The position numbers and the translations under genes are program-made. Shown here piece by piece: positions 25,164-34,706 of a DNA stretch of 64,000 nucleotides. The stretch is taken from assembly GCA_016787895.1 (NCBI GenBank), contig JAEUTN010000014.1, positions 868,001-932,000 on the forward strand, given 5' to 3'. A model generated the notes under the pieces. The model worked only from the letters and a program-made list of their open reading frames with translations. It searched no databases and had not been told where the DNA came from. Origin of the DNA: Bacteroidia bacterium. Lineage in GTDB: Bacteria > Bacteroidota > Bacteroidia > B-17B0 > Aurantibacillaceae. Each line of letters starts with the position of its first letter. Within the stretch, counting starts at the first letter, position 1.

Positions 25164-26954
25164 ATGAAGCACATCCGGAACTTTTGTATCATCGCCCATA
25201 TTGACCATGGAAAAAGCACCCTGGCCGACCGTTTACTGGAATATACAGGCACTATTTCAAAACGTGAAATGCAGGACCAGGTGCTCGACGACATGGATCT
25301 TGAAAAAGAGCGCGGTATTACCATTAAAAGCCACGCTATTCAAATGAACTATAAATACAAAGGCGAGGAATATGTGCTCAATTTAATTGATACACCCGGA
25401 CACGTTGATTTTTCATATGAAGTGTCACGTTCTATAGCTGCCTGTGAAGGAGCTTTGTTAATTGTTGACGCCGCTCAGGGCATACAGGCCCAAACTATTT
25501 CAAATTTGTATCTGGCGCTTGAACATGATCTTACCATCATTCCTGTACTTAATAAAATGGACTTGCCCAGCGCAGAGCCCGAGATGGTTACCGACCAGAT
25601 TGTTGACCTGATTGGCTGCGAACGCGAAGAGGTAATTCCCGCCAGTGGAAAATCGGGCATGGGCATTGAAGCTATATTATCGGCCATCATCGAAAGAATT
25701 CATCCTCCGGTGGGCGATCCAAAAGCGCCTTTGCAAGCCTTGATTTTTGATTCTGTTTTTAACTCTTTCAGGGGCATTATCGCGTATTTCAAAATTACCA
25801 ATGGCACCATTAAAAAAGGTGAAAAGGTAAAGTTTGTAAATACCGGCGCCGTATACAATGCAGATGAAATTGGCGTATTAAAATTAAAACAGGAAGCCAG
25901 AAATGAATTGAGCGCCGGAGATGTGGGTTATATCATTTCAGGCATTAAAGAAGCCAAGGAAGTTAAAGTGGGAGATACCATCACCCATTTTGATCGGCCT
26001 TGTGAAAAAGGCATTGAAGGTTTCGAAGACGTTAAGCCCATGGTGTTTGCAGGCATTTACCCTGTGGATACGGAAGATTTTGAAGAACTACGTTACAGCA
26101 TGGAAAAACTGCAGCTTAACGACGCGTCCCTTACCTGGGAGCCGGAAAGCTCAGCGGCATTGGGTTTTGGATTCCGTTGCGGTTTTTTGGGCATGTTGCA
26201 CATGGAGATTGTACAGGAACGTTTGGAACGTGAGTTTGGAATGACTGTAATTACCACCGTACCCAACGTGTCTTACCTGGCGCACAAAACCGATGGAACG
26301 GTAGTTACCGTGAACAACCCAACCGATCTGCCTGATCCGGGCCGCATCGATTACATTGAAGAACCTTATATCAAAGCCAATATTATTACAAAATCAGAAT
26401 TTATTGGTCCGGTTATGAGTTTGTGTATCGAAAAGCGCGGACAAATCGTGAACCAGAATTACCTCACGGCCGATCGTGTCGAACTTATTTTTGAAATGCC
26501 TTTGGGAGAAGTGGTGTTTGATTTTTTCGACCGTTTAAAGTCTATTTCCAAAGGCTACGCGTCTTTTGATTACCATCCCATTGGTTTAAAACAATCGGAT
26601 TTGGCTAAACTCGATATCCTTTTAAATGGAGAACAGGTGGATGCCTTATCGGCATTGATTCATCGCAGCAATGCATATGAATTCGGAAAAAAGATCTGTG
26701 AAAAATTAAAGGAGTTGATTCCACGCCAGCAGTTTGAAATTCCCATTCAGGCCGCCATTGGCGCCAAAATCATAGCCCGCGAAACCATACGCGCCATGCG
26801 TAAAGATGTTACCGCCAAGTGTTACGGAGGCGATATCAGTCGTAAACGCAAACTCCTCGAAAAACAAAAGGAAGGTAAGAAGCGCATGAAACAAGTTGGT
26901 AATGTAGAGATTCCACAAAGCGCGTTTATGGCGGTGCTCAAGCTCAACGATTAA
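25164..26954 (+). CDS. lepA: Elongation factor 4 (LepA), back-translocating GTPase
   Basis: A ribosome-associated translational GTPase of 596 residues, the usual length. G1 is [10 protein letters not shown] (11-20), followed by switch [11 protein letters not shown]3 [13 protein letters not shown]4 NKMD and the LepA-specific C-terminal domain with basic tail ([20 protein letters not shown]). The frame is open further left, but the ATG at 25164 gives the family N-terminus [19 protein letters not shown]. It heads a run with the GT39-type membrane protein (3-base gap) and the GH16 protein. Confidence 0.97.
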   Translation: MKHIRNFCIIAHIDHGKSTLADRLLEYTGTISKREMQDQVLDDMDLEKERGITIKSHAIQMNYKYKGEEYVLNLIDTPGHVDFSYEVSRSIAACEGALLIVDAAQGIQAQTISNLYLALEHDLTIIPVLNKMDLPSAEPEMVTDQIVDLIGCEREEVIPASGKSGMGIEAILSAIIERIHPPVGDPKAPLQALIFDSVFNSFRGIIAYFKITNGTIKKGEKVKFVNTGAVYNADEIGVLKLKQEARNELSAGDVGYIISGIKEAKEVKVGDTITHFDRPCEKGIEGFEDVKPMVFAGIYPVDTEDFEELRYSMEKLQLNDASLTWEPESSAALGFGFRCGFLGMLHMEIVQERLEREFGMTVITTVPNVSYLAHKTDGTVVTVNNPTDLPDPGRIDYIEEPYIKANIITKSEFIGPVMSLCIEKRGQIVNQNYLTADRVELIFEMPLGEVVFDFFDRLKSISKGYASFDYHPIGLKQSDLAKLDILLNGEQVDALSALIHRSNAYEFGKKICEKLKELIPRQQFEIPIQAAIGAKIIARETIRAMRKDVTAKCYGGDISRKRKLLEKQKEGKKRMKQVGNVEIPQSAFMAVLKLND

Positions 26955-26957
26955 ACT

Positions 26958-28391
26958 ATGACAAAATACAGGAGAATCGTTTTTTTTATTTCCCCTGTAC
27001 TGCTGAGTTTTTTATTGCACTTGCCCATTTTTAAACTGGATGTGCTGGGGATACACGTATGGCGTCAAAGCCAGACCCAAACCGTTATTTACAACTTTAC
27101 ATTTTCCGATAACAACATTCTGCACCCTCAGCGCTTCGACCTGAGCAGCGGAAGCACCGCGCTGCTGTATGAATTTCCGCTTTACCAATGGCTGGTGGCG
27201 CAAATGAACCATATCCTGGGGTACAGTGTGCTTAACACGCGTTTATTTACTTTTTTGTGCTTTGCGCTTTTGCTTATTGGCTTTTATAAGTGGATTCTGC
27301 TCTACCTGAAAGAACAAACCGCTCTGTTATCCACGTATTTTCTGTGTTTTTCGCCTTTGCTGTATTATTACTGTGTGAACCCCCTGCCCGATATTCTGGC
27401 ATTGGCATTTACGCAATGGTTTCTGGTGTTTGCAGGCAGGTTCCAAATCAGTCAAAAAACGCAACAGCTTTTGCTGGCATCCGTTTTTTTAATGTTGGCG
27501 GCCCTGATCAAATTGCCTTTTGTTTTATTTCTTGTGTTTTTAGTTCCAGGGATTGTATCAAGGGACACAACAAAGAAAATGGCGAATAGAATAGCGGAAG
27601 TTGTTCTCCCGTTCATTTTCCTTGTTCCTGTGGCAGTATGGTATGTTTATGTTATACCGGGCTGGAAGGGCAATGGCATAACCACTGGCATTTTAGGAAA
27701 TCAGAAAAGCAGCGAAGAACTTTTAACTTATTTCTGGCATCACCTGGTGTCCACCTTCCCTGAGCTCATCAGTAACTATGCGGCCTTTCCATTCATCCTG
27801 TTCGGAATCTATATTGGAATTAAAAATGGCAAGACTCTTTTCAGGAAACACCTGCCTTTAAGCCTTACCTTTCTGGCAGTGAGTTTGTATTTTATTTTTG
27901 AATTAAACATGATCGAAAAATCGCACGACTATTATCTTTTACCCTTCGTGCCTTTTGTGTTTTTACTTTTGTCGCTGGGTTTAAACCGCATTATTGAAGG
28001 CAAATACAGAGCCCTGGTTTTTGTTTTATTAATCGTTGTTCCGATAACAGCTTATCTGAGAATTCAGCACCGCTGGGATGAGGTAGATCCCGGCTTTAAT
28101 CCCGCTTACCTTTATGAACAAAAAGCCATACAATCCCACATCCCTGAAAATGCTGTATGCATCATCGATTCCGACGATTCAAAATTTATCGCACTCTACT
28201 ATCTGAAACGAAAAGGCTATTCTTTATGCAAAGATGAGCTTAGCACTCAAACGTTAAAAGAATGTTTATCAAGAGGCGCATCTGTTTTGGTTACAGAAAA
28301 CCTGAATCTTGTTCCCGGCAATTTTCCTGAGTTCCGTTTTGAGCAGGTGTATTCCGGGGGACTCAAAATTTATAACATACAACCACAATGA
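26958..28391 (+). CDS. GT39/ArnT-like membrane glycosyltransferase
   Basis: 477 residues with about ten to eleven transmembrane helices. The first luminal/periplasmic loop contains DVLGIHVWRQSQTQTV, resembling the acidic/aromatic loop of the PMT/ArnT (GT39, GT-C fold) family, which transfers sugars from polyprenyl-phosphate donors. The C-terminal ~90 residues form a soluble domain (AVCIIDSDDSKFIALYYLKR). The acceptor is unknown. The start follows the lepA stop by 3 bases, and its stop overlaps the next start by ATGA, so translation is probably coupled to the GH16 gene. Confidence 0.7.
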   Translation: MTKYRRIVFFISPVLLSFLLHLPIFKLDVLGIHVWRQSQTQTVIYNFTFSDNNILHPQRFDLSSGSTALLYEFPLYQWLVAQMNHILGYSVLNTRLFTFLCFALLLIGFYKWILLYLKEQTALLSTYFLCFSPLLYYYCVNPLPDILALAFTQWFLVFAGRFQISQKTQQLLLASVFLMLAALIKLPFVLFLVFLVPGIVSRDTTKKMANRIAEVVLPFIFLVPVAVWYVYVIPGWKGNGITTGILGNQKSSEELLTYFWHHLVSTFPELISNYAAFPFILFGIYIGIKNGKTLFRKHLPLSLTFLAVSLYFIFELNMIEKSHDYYLLPFVPFVFLLLSLGLNRIIEGKYRALVFVLLIVVPITAYLRIQHRWDEVDPGFNPAYLYEQKAIQSHIPENAVCIIDSDDSKFIALYYLKRKGYSLCKDELSTQTLKECLSRGASVLVTENLNLVPGNFPEFRFEQVYSGGLKIYNIQPQ

Positions 28392-29599
28392 AAAAATCCA
28401 TCTTCCTTTTGATGCTTGTTAGCCTGTTTACAGGTCGTGCAAAGGCGCAGGTGTTGCTAAAACTGTATAACGACACCCTTTACAATTACGAGTACGCGGG
28501 CGGTGATGAGTTTAACGCGCCAAAACTGGATGAAACTTACTGGCTAAATGGTTTGGGATGGACACGTGTGTTAATGAGTCAGGACCTTTCATTTAATCCC
28601 AACAATGTGGTTCAAAAGGACGGGCTCATCAGGTTTATTGCAAAGAAACAAGACAGTCTTTACACCCTGGGAGTTTATGAAATGGACAGCGCTTTGATAA
28701 AACGTAAGAATCTGAGCCTGGACAGCAACCGGTTTCTGGTGAACTATTCAGCGGGCTGCATTATTAGCAAAGCCAAAATGCATTATGGTTTATATGAACT
28801 GAGGTTTAAAGTAGAAGAAGGCCGGGGAGTTTGGCCGGCATTTTGGTTTTATGGAGGTAATGAAAACGAGGAGATTGATGGCTTTGAACTCAAGGGAGAA
28901 AAACGCAAACAGATACACGTTGATACTCATTGTCCTATGGGTTGTGACCGAGGATACACCGATAAATTCAGTTTCAGTAAAAACTGGGGCGGATGGTTAC
29001 CGGTAAAAGAGCCTTTGGATGATGCCTTCAATTTAATGCATTTGGAATGGGAAGCGGAGCAAATCAACTGGTATTTTAACGGTTATCCTCTGGCTTATTT
29101 TAAGGGCCGGTTCCCAAATCCAATGAATTTGTATCTGAACACCTCCGTTGCCAAAGATGGAGAGGCGTTTAAACCGGGGCCTGACCAAAATACCAGATGG
29201 CCCAACACCTACTCAGTGGATTATATCCGAATATGGAAGGCAAATAAAATGAACGATACCATTCAGCTAAAACCCGGAGCTTTGGACGATACGGATACGG
29301 TATACACGAATACACCTGCAAAAAAGAAAGGGCTAACGTATAAAAAGTCTGAATTCTCAGCATCCAAAGCCTTTGTTTACCTCTGTCTTGATTCCTTGAA
29401 TACGCTTACTATTAAGTTAAGCGGAAAGTTAAACCAGGGTAAAAGCAGTATTCGCTTACACGGTGAAAAAACCGATGTAACATGGAGTGACTTCTCAAAA
29501 CCAAACAAAATTGAAATTAAGCCGGGAGAAAAATTGCTGAGACTGGAAATTATGGATGGCAAAAAGAAATACAGCAAATACCTTCGTTTGACTTTTTAA
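28388..29599 (+). CDS. Secreted glycoside hydrolase family 16 protein
   Basis: 403 residues with signal peptide MKKSIFLLMLVSLFTGRAKA. The GH16 catalytic motif E-x-D-x-x-E is present as NEEIDGFELKG (about residue 160): nucleophile Glu, helper Asp and acid/base Glu all appear intact. Upstream GLYELRFKVEEGRGVWPAFW and downstream NLMHLEWEAEQINWYFNGY and DYIRIWK are further GH16 landmarks. Beta-glucan or galactan cleavage is possible; the subfamily cannot be told. The last ~100 residues form an extra domain without a T9SS tail. It overlaps the preceding gene by 4 bases. Confidence 0.85.
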   Translation: MKKSIFLLMLVSLFTGRAKAQVLLKLYNDTLYNYEYAGGDEFNAPKLDETYWLNGLGWTRVLMSQDLSFNPNNVVQKDGLIRFIAKKQDSLYTLGVYEMDSALIKRKNLSLDSNRFLVNYSAGCIISKAKMHYGLYELRFKVEEGRGVWPAFWFYGGNENEEIDGFELKGEKRKQIHVDTHCPMGCDRGYTDKFSFSKNWGGWLPVKEPLDDAFNLMHLEWEAEQINWYFNGYPLAYFKGRFPNPMNLYLNTSVAKDGEAFKPGPDQNTRWPNTYSVDYIRIWKANKMNDTIQLKPGALDDTDTVYTNTPAKKKGLTYKKSEFSASKAFVYLCLDSLNTLTIKLSGKLNQGKSSIRLHGEKTDVTWSDFSKPNKIEIKPGEKLLRLEIMDGKKKYSKYLRLTF

Positions 29600-29666
29600 A
29601 CCGCAAATGTTTACAAAAGCTGTAACCATAGCGTTTCTGCGCACTTATCCTGTTTAATTTTAACAC

Positions 29667-31400
29667 ATGCGAATCATTTACCTCCTGTTTCTCAGCAGCA
29701 TAACCCAAGGCCTTTTTTCTCAAATTAAAAAAGACTATTACGACGCCGCTCAAACCAAACTCAAATCCGAAACAGATTATTACAAAGGGATGCCTCATGG
29801 TTTGCACCGGGAGTATTACGCCAGCGGTAAATTAAGCACAAAAGGCTTTTACAACTATGGGAAAGAAGACAGCACCTGGACCTTTTATTTTGAAGATGGT
29901 AAAACAAAAGCCCTTGAACATTTTGTGAGCGGCAAAAAATGGGGCACTTTTTCATACTATTTTAAATCGGGAGCAATCAGTCAACGCACCAAGTACCAGA
30001 ACAATCTAGCCGACAGTACCTGGACCGCCTATTTTGAGAACGGCAATGTAAAAAGCCGGGAAAACTTTGAGAATGGAAAGCGCGAAGGCGAATGGGTGTA
30101 TTATTTTGAGAACGGACAACCCGAAAGCCGGGGGAATTTTGTGAAAGACAAACAGGAAGGAAAGGTAGAAACCTGGCATGTTAAAGGCTATAGGATTAAA
30201 GTTCAGGATTATTGCTCTGGGCAGCCATGCGGCCGTTGGGAAGAGTATTACGAAAACGGAAAACCCAAGTTTGTAAAAGAATACAAAGACACGCTGGTGT
30301 TGTTGATGGAGTTATGGGACAACAGTGGAAGGCAGCTGGTAAGCAATGGCAACGGCAGTGTTACAGCAAGCTACGATAACGGAATAGTAAAGGCCATGGG
30401 TTTTTATAAAGGTGGATTACAGGACAGCACCTGGCGTTATTTTCATCCTAACGGAGAACTCGATTACGAAGCGAATTACCGGAACGGCATGCTTAACGGC
30501 TATTACTCTTCTTACTACATCAACCACAACATTAAAAGTGAAGGTAATTTCACCGACAATTTAAAAAACGGAGTATGGAAATTTTACACCAAAGAGGGCG
30601 TGTTGGAAATGAAAGGCACCTTAAAGGGAGATAGCCGTGAGGATGTTTGGGTGTACTATTATTCAAACGGAAAAGTGGAGTCGCAGGGTAACTTCGAAAA
30701 TGACTTACAAAACGGCACCTGGCAATATTTTTATAAAACGGGAGAAAAATGGAGGGAGGGCAACTACGAAAAGGGCATTAAAACAGGAATATGGACCACC
30801 TGGTTTGAAAATGGCAACAAGTTACAGGAAGGCCCTTACGTGAATGGAAAAGAGCAGGGGCTCTGGAAAAGCTGGTGGGAAAATGGACAGGTAAAAGACG
30901 AGGGAAATTTTGAGCAAGGCAAATTACAAGGCCAATGGCGGGGCTGGTATCCTAACGGTTCTCTGAATTACGAAGGCAGCTACAATGATAAAAGCGCAAA
31001 AGAGGGGGAATGGCGCTATTTTTATGATTCCGGGAAACCAAGAGAAACATGCAATTATGTAAATGGCATAAAACACGGGGATTACCAGCAGTGGTATGAA
31101 AAGGGTGGGTTCACCGACACCAGGGGGCATTACAACAAAGGGCATCAACACGGCGAATGGACGTATTATTTTGAAACAGGAGGTATCAGCCGGATACAAA
31201 ACTTCAAAAACGGCAAGCTCAGCGGAAAAAGCATCTCCTATTACCCCAATGCCGCTGTTCAAAGCATTTCGTATTACACCATTGTGAACGATTCAAGAAA
31301 GGGTAAATCTCAAAGTGTACCCGACGGAACGTGGATTTATTACGACAAAAACGGCAATGAAGTCAACCGCACGACTTACGTGAATGGAGTGAGGAAGTAA
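29667..31400 (+). CDS. MORN-variant (YwqK-type) repeat protein, secreted
   Basis: 577 residues with signal peptide MRIIYLLFLSSITQGLFS. The rest is about 20 tandem copies of a ~23-residue MORN-variant repeat with the pattern G-x-W-x-Y-Y-F-x-N-G-x-x-x-x-x-G-x-F. Databases name this repeat after an antitoxin (YwqK), but nothing here suggests a toxin-antitoxin pair. Such proteins are common in Bacteroidota, and protein or lipid contact is a guess. The repeats differ enough at DNA level that there is no simple sequence array. A lipoprotein gene follows after 37 bases. Confidence 0.8.
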   Translation: MRIIYLLFLSSITQGLFSQIKKDYYDAAQTKLKSETDYYKGMPHGLHREYYASGKLSTKGFYNYGKEDSTWTFYFEDGKTKALEHFVSGKKWGTFSYYFKSGAISQRTKYQNNLADSTWTAYFENGNVKSRENFENGKREGEWVYYFENGQPESRGNFVKDKQEGKVETWHVKGYRIKVQDYCSGQPCGRWEEYYENGKPKFVKEYKDTLVLLMELWDNSGRQLVSNGNGSVTASYDNGIVKAMGFYKGGLQDSTWRYFHPNGELDYEANYRNGMLNGYYSSYYINHNIKSEGNFTDNLKNGVWKFYTKEGVLEMKGTLKGDSREDVWVYYYSNGKVESQGNFENDLQNGTWQYFYKTGEKWREGNYEKGIKTGIWTTWFENGNKLQEGPYVNGKEQGLWKSWWENGQVKDEGNFEQGKLQGQWRGWYPNGSLNYEGSYNDKSAKEGEWRYFYDSGKPRETCNYVNGIKHGDYQQWYEKGGFTDTRGHYNKGHQHGEWTYYFETGGISRIQNFKNGKLSGKSISYYPNAAVQSISYYTIVNDSRKGKSQSVPDGTWIYYDKNGNEVNRTTYVNGVRK

Positions 31401-31413
31401 TAAAATATTTTGT

Positions 31414-31421
31414 TACATTTG
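31414..31421 (+). promoter_or_regulatory. Putative -7 box TACATTTG
   Basis: TACATTTG matches TAnnTTTG, 16 bases before the ATG of the lipoprotein at 31438 and just after the MORN gene stop. It suggests the lipoprotein has its own promoter. Confidence 0.35.
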
Positions 31422-31437
31422 CTTAAAGCCTAGGCAT

Positions 31438-32274
31438 ATGAAAAACTTCTTTTACGCTTTTTTTCTGGTGATTTTAAGCAGTGCCCTTTTCTTTTCGTGC
31501 AGTGAGGGAGAAAAAAACGATGAGCTGGTTGAAGAAGAACAACAAACGACCTCAGATTCAAAACAGGTTGTGTTCAGCGCGCAAAACGTGTTTAACACCT
31601 TACCGGATAAAGAACTGGTTTTAAGTTTGATTGAAAAAAACAATCTCGAGTACAATCCTGATTTTTTAAACGATCCCAATTCAGTCACCAAGTATAACAT
31701 TGAGTTTTTCAAAGCCATTAACCTGGGCATTTATGGTACCGACCTTACTATCTCCAGCACTTTTGACCAAACCCAGGAGAGCATGGTGTTTTTAAAATGT
31801 GTGAATGTGCTTGCCGGTAATTTAGGGGTGAATGCCGCCTTTGATCAGCGGATGTTCGATCGCATACAAAGCAACGACAACAATAAGGATTCTGTGCTTC
31901 AAATCATCACCGAATCTTTCAAAAAGGTGGATGAGATTTTAAAAAACAATAACCGTCCCGGCACTTCTGCAATTATATTAGCCGGGTGCTGGATTGAAGG
32001 GCTCTATGTTTCCTGCCAGATGGCCCAGATGGTAACTGCCGAAAGTATTTTCAAAACCATCCTTTCGCAAAAAGAATCACTTCATAATCTGCTGGCTTTG
32101 TTGGAATCGGTAGAATTAAAAGAGGACGAAAAATTTCTGGTAAAAGACCTTAAGGAACTTCATAAAATTTATGAAGTGGCTGAAACTTCAACATCCTACG
32201 ACAAAGCGGCTATAGCCGGAATCACACAAAAAATCAGCGATCTCAGAAACAACGTGGTAAGTTCCAACTCCTGA
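31438..32274 (+). CDS. Helical lipoprotein of unknown function
   Basis: 278 residues. A signal peptide with a lipobox-like region ends at Cys21 (LFFSCSEGEKND), followed by an acidic/Gln-rich linker. The mature domain is predicted mainly helical (NTLPDKELVLSLIEKNN; IQSNDNNKDSVLQIITESFK; SAIILAGCWIEGLYVSCQM). It resembles conserved uncharacterised Bacteroidota lipoproteins of similar size. No catalytic motif was found. Confidence 0.65.
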   Translation: MKNFFYAFFLVILSSALFFSCSEGEKNDELVEEEQQTTSDSKQVVFSAQNVFNTLPDKELVLSLIEKNNLEYNPDFLNDPNSVTKYNIEFFKAINLGIYGTDLTISSTFDQTQESMVFLKCVNVLAGNLGVNAAFDQRMFDRIQSNDNNKDSVLQIITESFKKVDEILKNNNRPGTSAIILAGCWIEGLYVSCQMAQMVTAESIFKTILSQKESLHNLLALLESVELKEDEKFLVKDLKELHKIYEVAETSTSYDKAAIAGITQKISDLRNNVVSSNS

Positions 32275-32355
32275 TTTAGATAATTTTCGCATTTCGCCTT
32301 CGTTTCTACCTTATTTTTAGTTTAACTTAGTGCTGCGATGACAGTTTTGTTTTCC

Positions 32356-33621
32356 ATGAAAAAATGGGGTGTAACGTTTGTTTTTGTGCTTTTATCTCTT
32401 TGCACATTTTCATCTCAACTACTGATCCCCATGGATGAAACACAAAAAAATCATCTCAAAGCGTATGGCATTGCCTACTGGGCTTTGAAAGGCGAGTTGG
32501 AAATCCAATGGCTGATCAATTATCGCGGCGGAAGTTTTTTAATTCCCAATGCCAAAACCCTATCCAATGAATGTTTAATTCGGGGTGTTAGTTTCGAAAT
32601 TATTTCCGATGCCCAAAGTCAATCCATTTTGTCTGAAATCGCAAATCCTGAAGTGAACCAGGATGCTATCAAACTTGAAAAAGCGCCTCGGATAGCCGTG
32701 TATTCTCCCAAAGGGAAACAACCCTGGGATGATGCGGTGACCCTTGTACTCACCTACGCGGAGATTCCTTACGATGTTGTTTACGATGAAGAAGTGTACC
32801 TGGATAAGTTAAAAGACTATGACTGGCTGCACTTGCACCACGAAGATTTCACCGGGCAATACGGTAAATTTTACAGTTCCTTTCATCAGGCAGCCTGGTA
32901 TCAGAATGAAGTAAGGGAAAACGAAGCCATGGCCAAAAAACTGGGATTTTCCAAGGTGTCTCAAATGAAATTACACACGGCAAAAAAAATAAGGGACTAT
33001 GTATTTAGTGGTGGTTTTCTGTTTGCCATGTGTAGTGCAACCGACAGTTATGACATTGCACTGGCGGCGGAGGGCATCGATATTTGTGAAACCATGTTCG
33101 ATCACGACCCTGCGCAAAAAGATGCCAACACCCGTCTCGACTTCAGCAAAGGCTTTGCATTTGAAAACTACAAACTCAGCATGAATCCCATGGAGTACGA
33201 GTATTCTAGCATCGACACCTATTCCTCAAGAAGACAATACGGGCCAAACCAGAAGAACGATCAATTTGCCTTGTTTGAATTTTCAGCCAAGTGGGACCCG
33301 GTACCGAGCATGTTGTGCCAAAACCATGAAAGCACCATCAAGGGATTTTGGGGGCAAACCGCGGCCTTCGATAAAAAATACATTAAAAAAAGTGTTTTAA
33401 TAATGGGCGAAACCAAAGCCTGGGGAGAAGCGAGATACATCCATGGGGATTACGGAAAAGGTACCTGGACCTATTACAGCGGACACGACCCTGAAGATTA
33501 TGAGCACCGCGTTGAAGAGCCGCCTACTGAACTGAGTCTACACCCCAATTCACCCGGATACCGCTTAATATTGAATAATATATTATTTCCCGCAGCTAAA
33601 AAGAAAAAGCAAAAAACCTGA
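32356..33621 (+). CDS. Conserved secreted Bacteroidota protein, often labelled asparagine synthetase B
   Basis: 421 residues from the ATG at 32356, chosen because it gives a clean signal peptide (MKKWGVTFVFVLLSLCTFSS); an in-frame ATG at 32338 adds six residues. The opening LLIPMDETQKNHLKAYGIAY and the motif INYRGGSF mark a family that Bacteroidota genomes commonly annotate as asparagine synthetase B, but no N-terminal Cys glutaminase or PP-loop is present. The middle (RIAVYSPKGKQPWDDAVTLV, YDVVYDEEVY, DYDWLHLHHEDFTG, GGFLFAMCSATDS) looks like a class-I amidotransferase-like alpha/beta fold with a possible Cys in FAMCSAT. True function unknown; the usual name is doubtful. Confidence 0.7.
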   Translation: MKKWGVTFVFVLLSLCTFSSQLLIPMDETQKNHLKAYGIAYWALKGELEIQWLINYRGGSFLIPNAKTLSNECLIRGVSFEIISDAQSQSILSEIANPEVNQDAIKLEKAPRIAVYSPKGKQPWDDAVTLVLTYAEIPYDVVYDEEVYLDKLKDYDWLHLHHEDFTGQYGKFYSSFHQAAWYQNEVRENEAMAKKLGFSKVSQMKLHTAKKIRDYVFSGGFLFAMCSATDSYDIALAAEGIDICETMFDHDPAQKDANTRLDFSKGFAFENYKLSMNPMEYEYSSIDTYSSRRQYGPNQKNDQFALFEFSAKWDPVPSMLCQNHESTIKGFWGQTAAFDKKYIKKSVLIMGETKAWGEARYIHGDYGKGTWTYYSGHDPEDYEHRVEEPPTELSLHPNSPGYRLILNNILFPAAKKKKQKT

Positions 33622-33625
33622 AGGC

Positions 33626-34006
33626 ATGCAATTTCTCATCAAAATTCTGGTATCGGCACTGGCCATTTACCTTGTGGCCCTTATCATGCCTCATGTGCAG
33701 ATTGACGACCAGTTAACCGTGCTTTTAGTTGCGCTGGTATTGGCTTTTTTAGATGCCATTGTAAAACCTTTGTTAACCATCCTGACCATACCCATTACCA
33801 TATTTACCTTTGGGTTTTTTCTGCTGGCCATCAATGCTTTTATCATTTTAATTGCCACCCGATTGGTTCCGGGATTTCATGTGGACGGGTTTTGGTGGGC
33901 CTTGTTGTTCAGCCTGATTTTGTCCATTACTAACGGCTTTCTTAATTCCGCATTAGGCATTAACCGATTGAAGGAAAGAGAAGACCGGGAGAACGACTCC
34001 TGGTGA
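33626..34006 (+). CDS. Phage holin superfamily IV-like membrane protein
   Basis: 126 residues with four hydrophobic segments and a short charged tail (NRLKEREDRENDSW). The pattern ALVLAFLDAIVKPLLTILTI and TFGFFLLAINAFIILIATRL with VPGFHVDGFWWALLFSLILS is typical of the small membrane family called phage_holin_4_2, which is widespread in chromosomes and not usually part of a phage. It follows the preceding gene by 4 bases. Its function is unknown. Confidence 0.85.
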   Translation: MQFLIKILVSALAIYLVALIMPHVQIDDQLTVLLVALVLAFLDAIVKPLLTILTIPITIFTFGFFLLAINAFIILIATRLVPGFHVDGFWWALLFSLILSITNGFLNSALGINRLKEREDRENDSW

Positions 34007-34013
34007 GCCAAAC

Positions 34014-34652
34014 TTACTGATCAAGTTTGGTAAAACCTGCGGGAACACCCATGTTTTCATCCGTAGGCACTGAAGCGGTAATTTTGATGGCTTCCAGACG
34101 GGTTAAGAGTTTGCCATCGCTGATTTGTTTTTCCTCACTCAGTAATGGCATGCTTCCTTTCGGAAGATCTTTTATTTGCCCGAAGTAAATGCTTTGTTTG
34201 TCCTTGCGGTTCCACAGCTGAATGAGGGGAATAAAAAAGTCAAACTTGTCGGTGGTAATCCAGTAACTGATTACAATGTTTTCTTCTGTATTTCTCACAA
34301 TGTATTCAAAACAGCGGTAACCCAGTATTTTTTTAATGTTACCGGTTTTGCTCACAATGCATTGTCCGCGTATAATTTGCGGTGTTTCACTTTTTTGACT
34401 GCCCCACAGTTTTCGTTTCGGATTAACCCATTTTATTTCATGTGCTTTCAAATCGAAAATAAAACTGCCTTCAACAGCGCCGCCTTTTTTACCAAACTGG
34501 TCCAACTTCACAATGGGTTCTTTTACAAGATAGAAGTTGTGAGAGGTGTCTTTTTGGGTATAGTATTTAAAATCGATACTGCCGCTGAAACTTTGCGAAT
34601 AGCTGTAAAAAGCTGCCAGAATGCCGGTGATAAGAAGCAGGGATTTTTTCAT
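34014..34652 (-). CDS. Secreted protein of unknown function
   Basis: 212 residues from the ATG at 34652, which begins a signal peptide (MKKSLLLITGILAAFYSYSQ). The frame is open for 128 more codons upstream, but that stretch is antisense to yraN and non-conserved in character. The mature part is beta-rich (SFSGSIDFKYYTQKDTSHNF; KILGYRCFEYIVRNTEENIV), perhaps like DUF4412-type proteins; this is tentative. The tail has TDENMGVPAGFTKLDQ. It converges on the holin-like gene with a 7-base gap. Confidence 0.65.
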   Translation of the reverse strand: MKKSLLLITGILAAFYSYSQSFSGSIDFKYYTQKDTSHNFYLVKEPIVKLDQFGKKGGAVEGSFIFDLKAHEIKWVNPKRKLWGSQKSETPQIIRGQCIVSKTGNIKKILGYRCFEYIVRNTEENIVISYWITTDKFDFFIPLIQLWNRKDKQSIYFGQIKDLPKGSMPLLSEEKQISDGKLLTRLEAIKITASVPTDENMGVPAGFTKLDQ

Positions 34653-34706
34653 AACAAGGGTTTTGTAACACGAATTTATGTATTTTAGTAAGAAATAAAA
34701 GCCGGG

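Noticed and set aside
29800..31350. CRISPR-like or tandem DNA array
   Set aside because: Periodicity is at protein level (MORN-variant repeats); the DNA units differ and have no constant repeat with unique spacers.
29667..31400. Toxin-antitoxin system
   Set aside because: The repeat family is called YwqK antitoxin in databases, but the protein is secreted, has ~20 repeats and has no toxin partner.
33626..34006. Prophage remnant from the holin-like gene or the ORF6N gene (14340-14882)
   Set aside because: Both families are common solitary chromosomal genes; no integrase, capsid, terminase or lysis gene is near.
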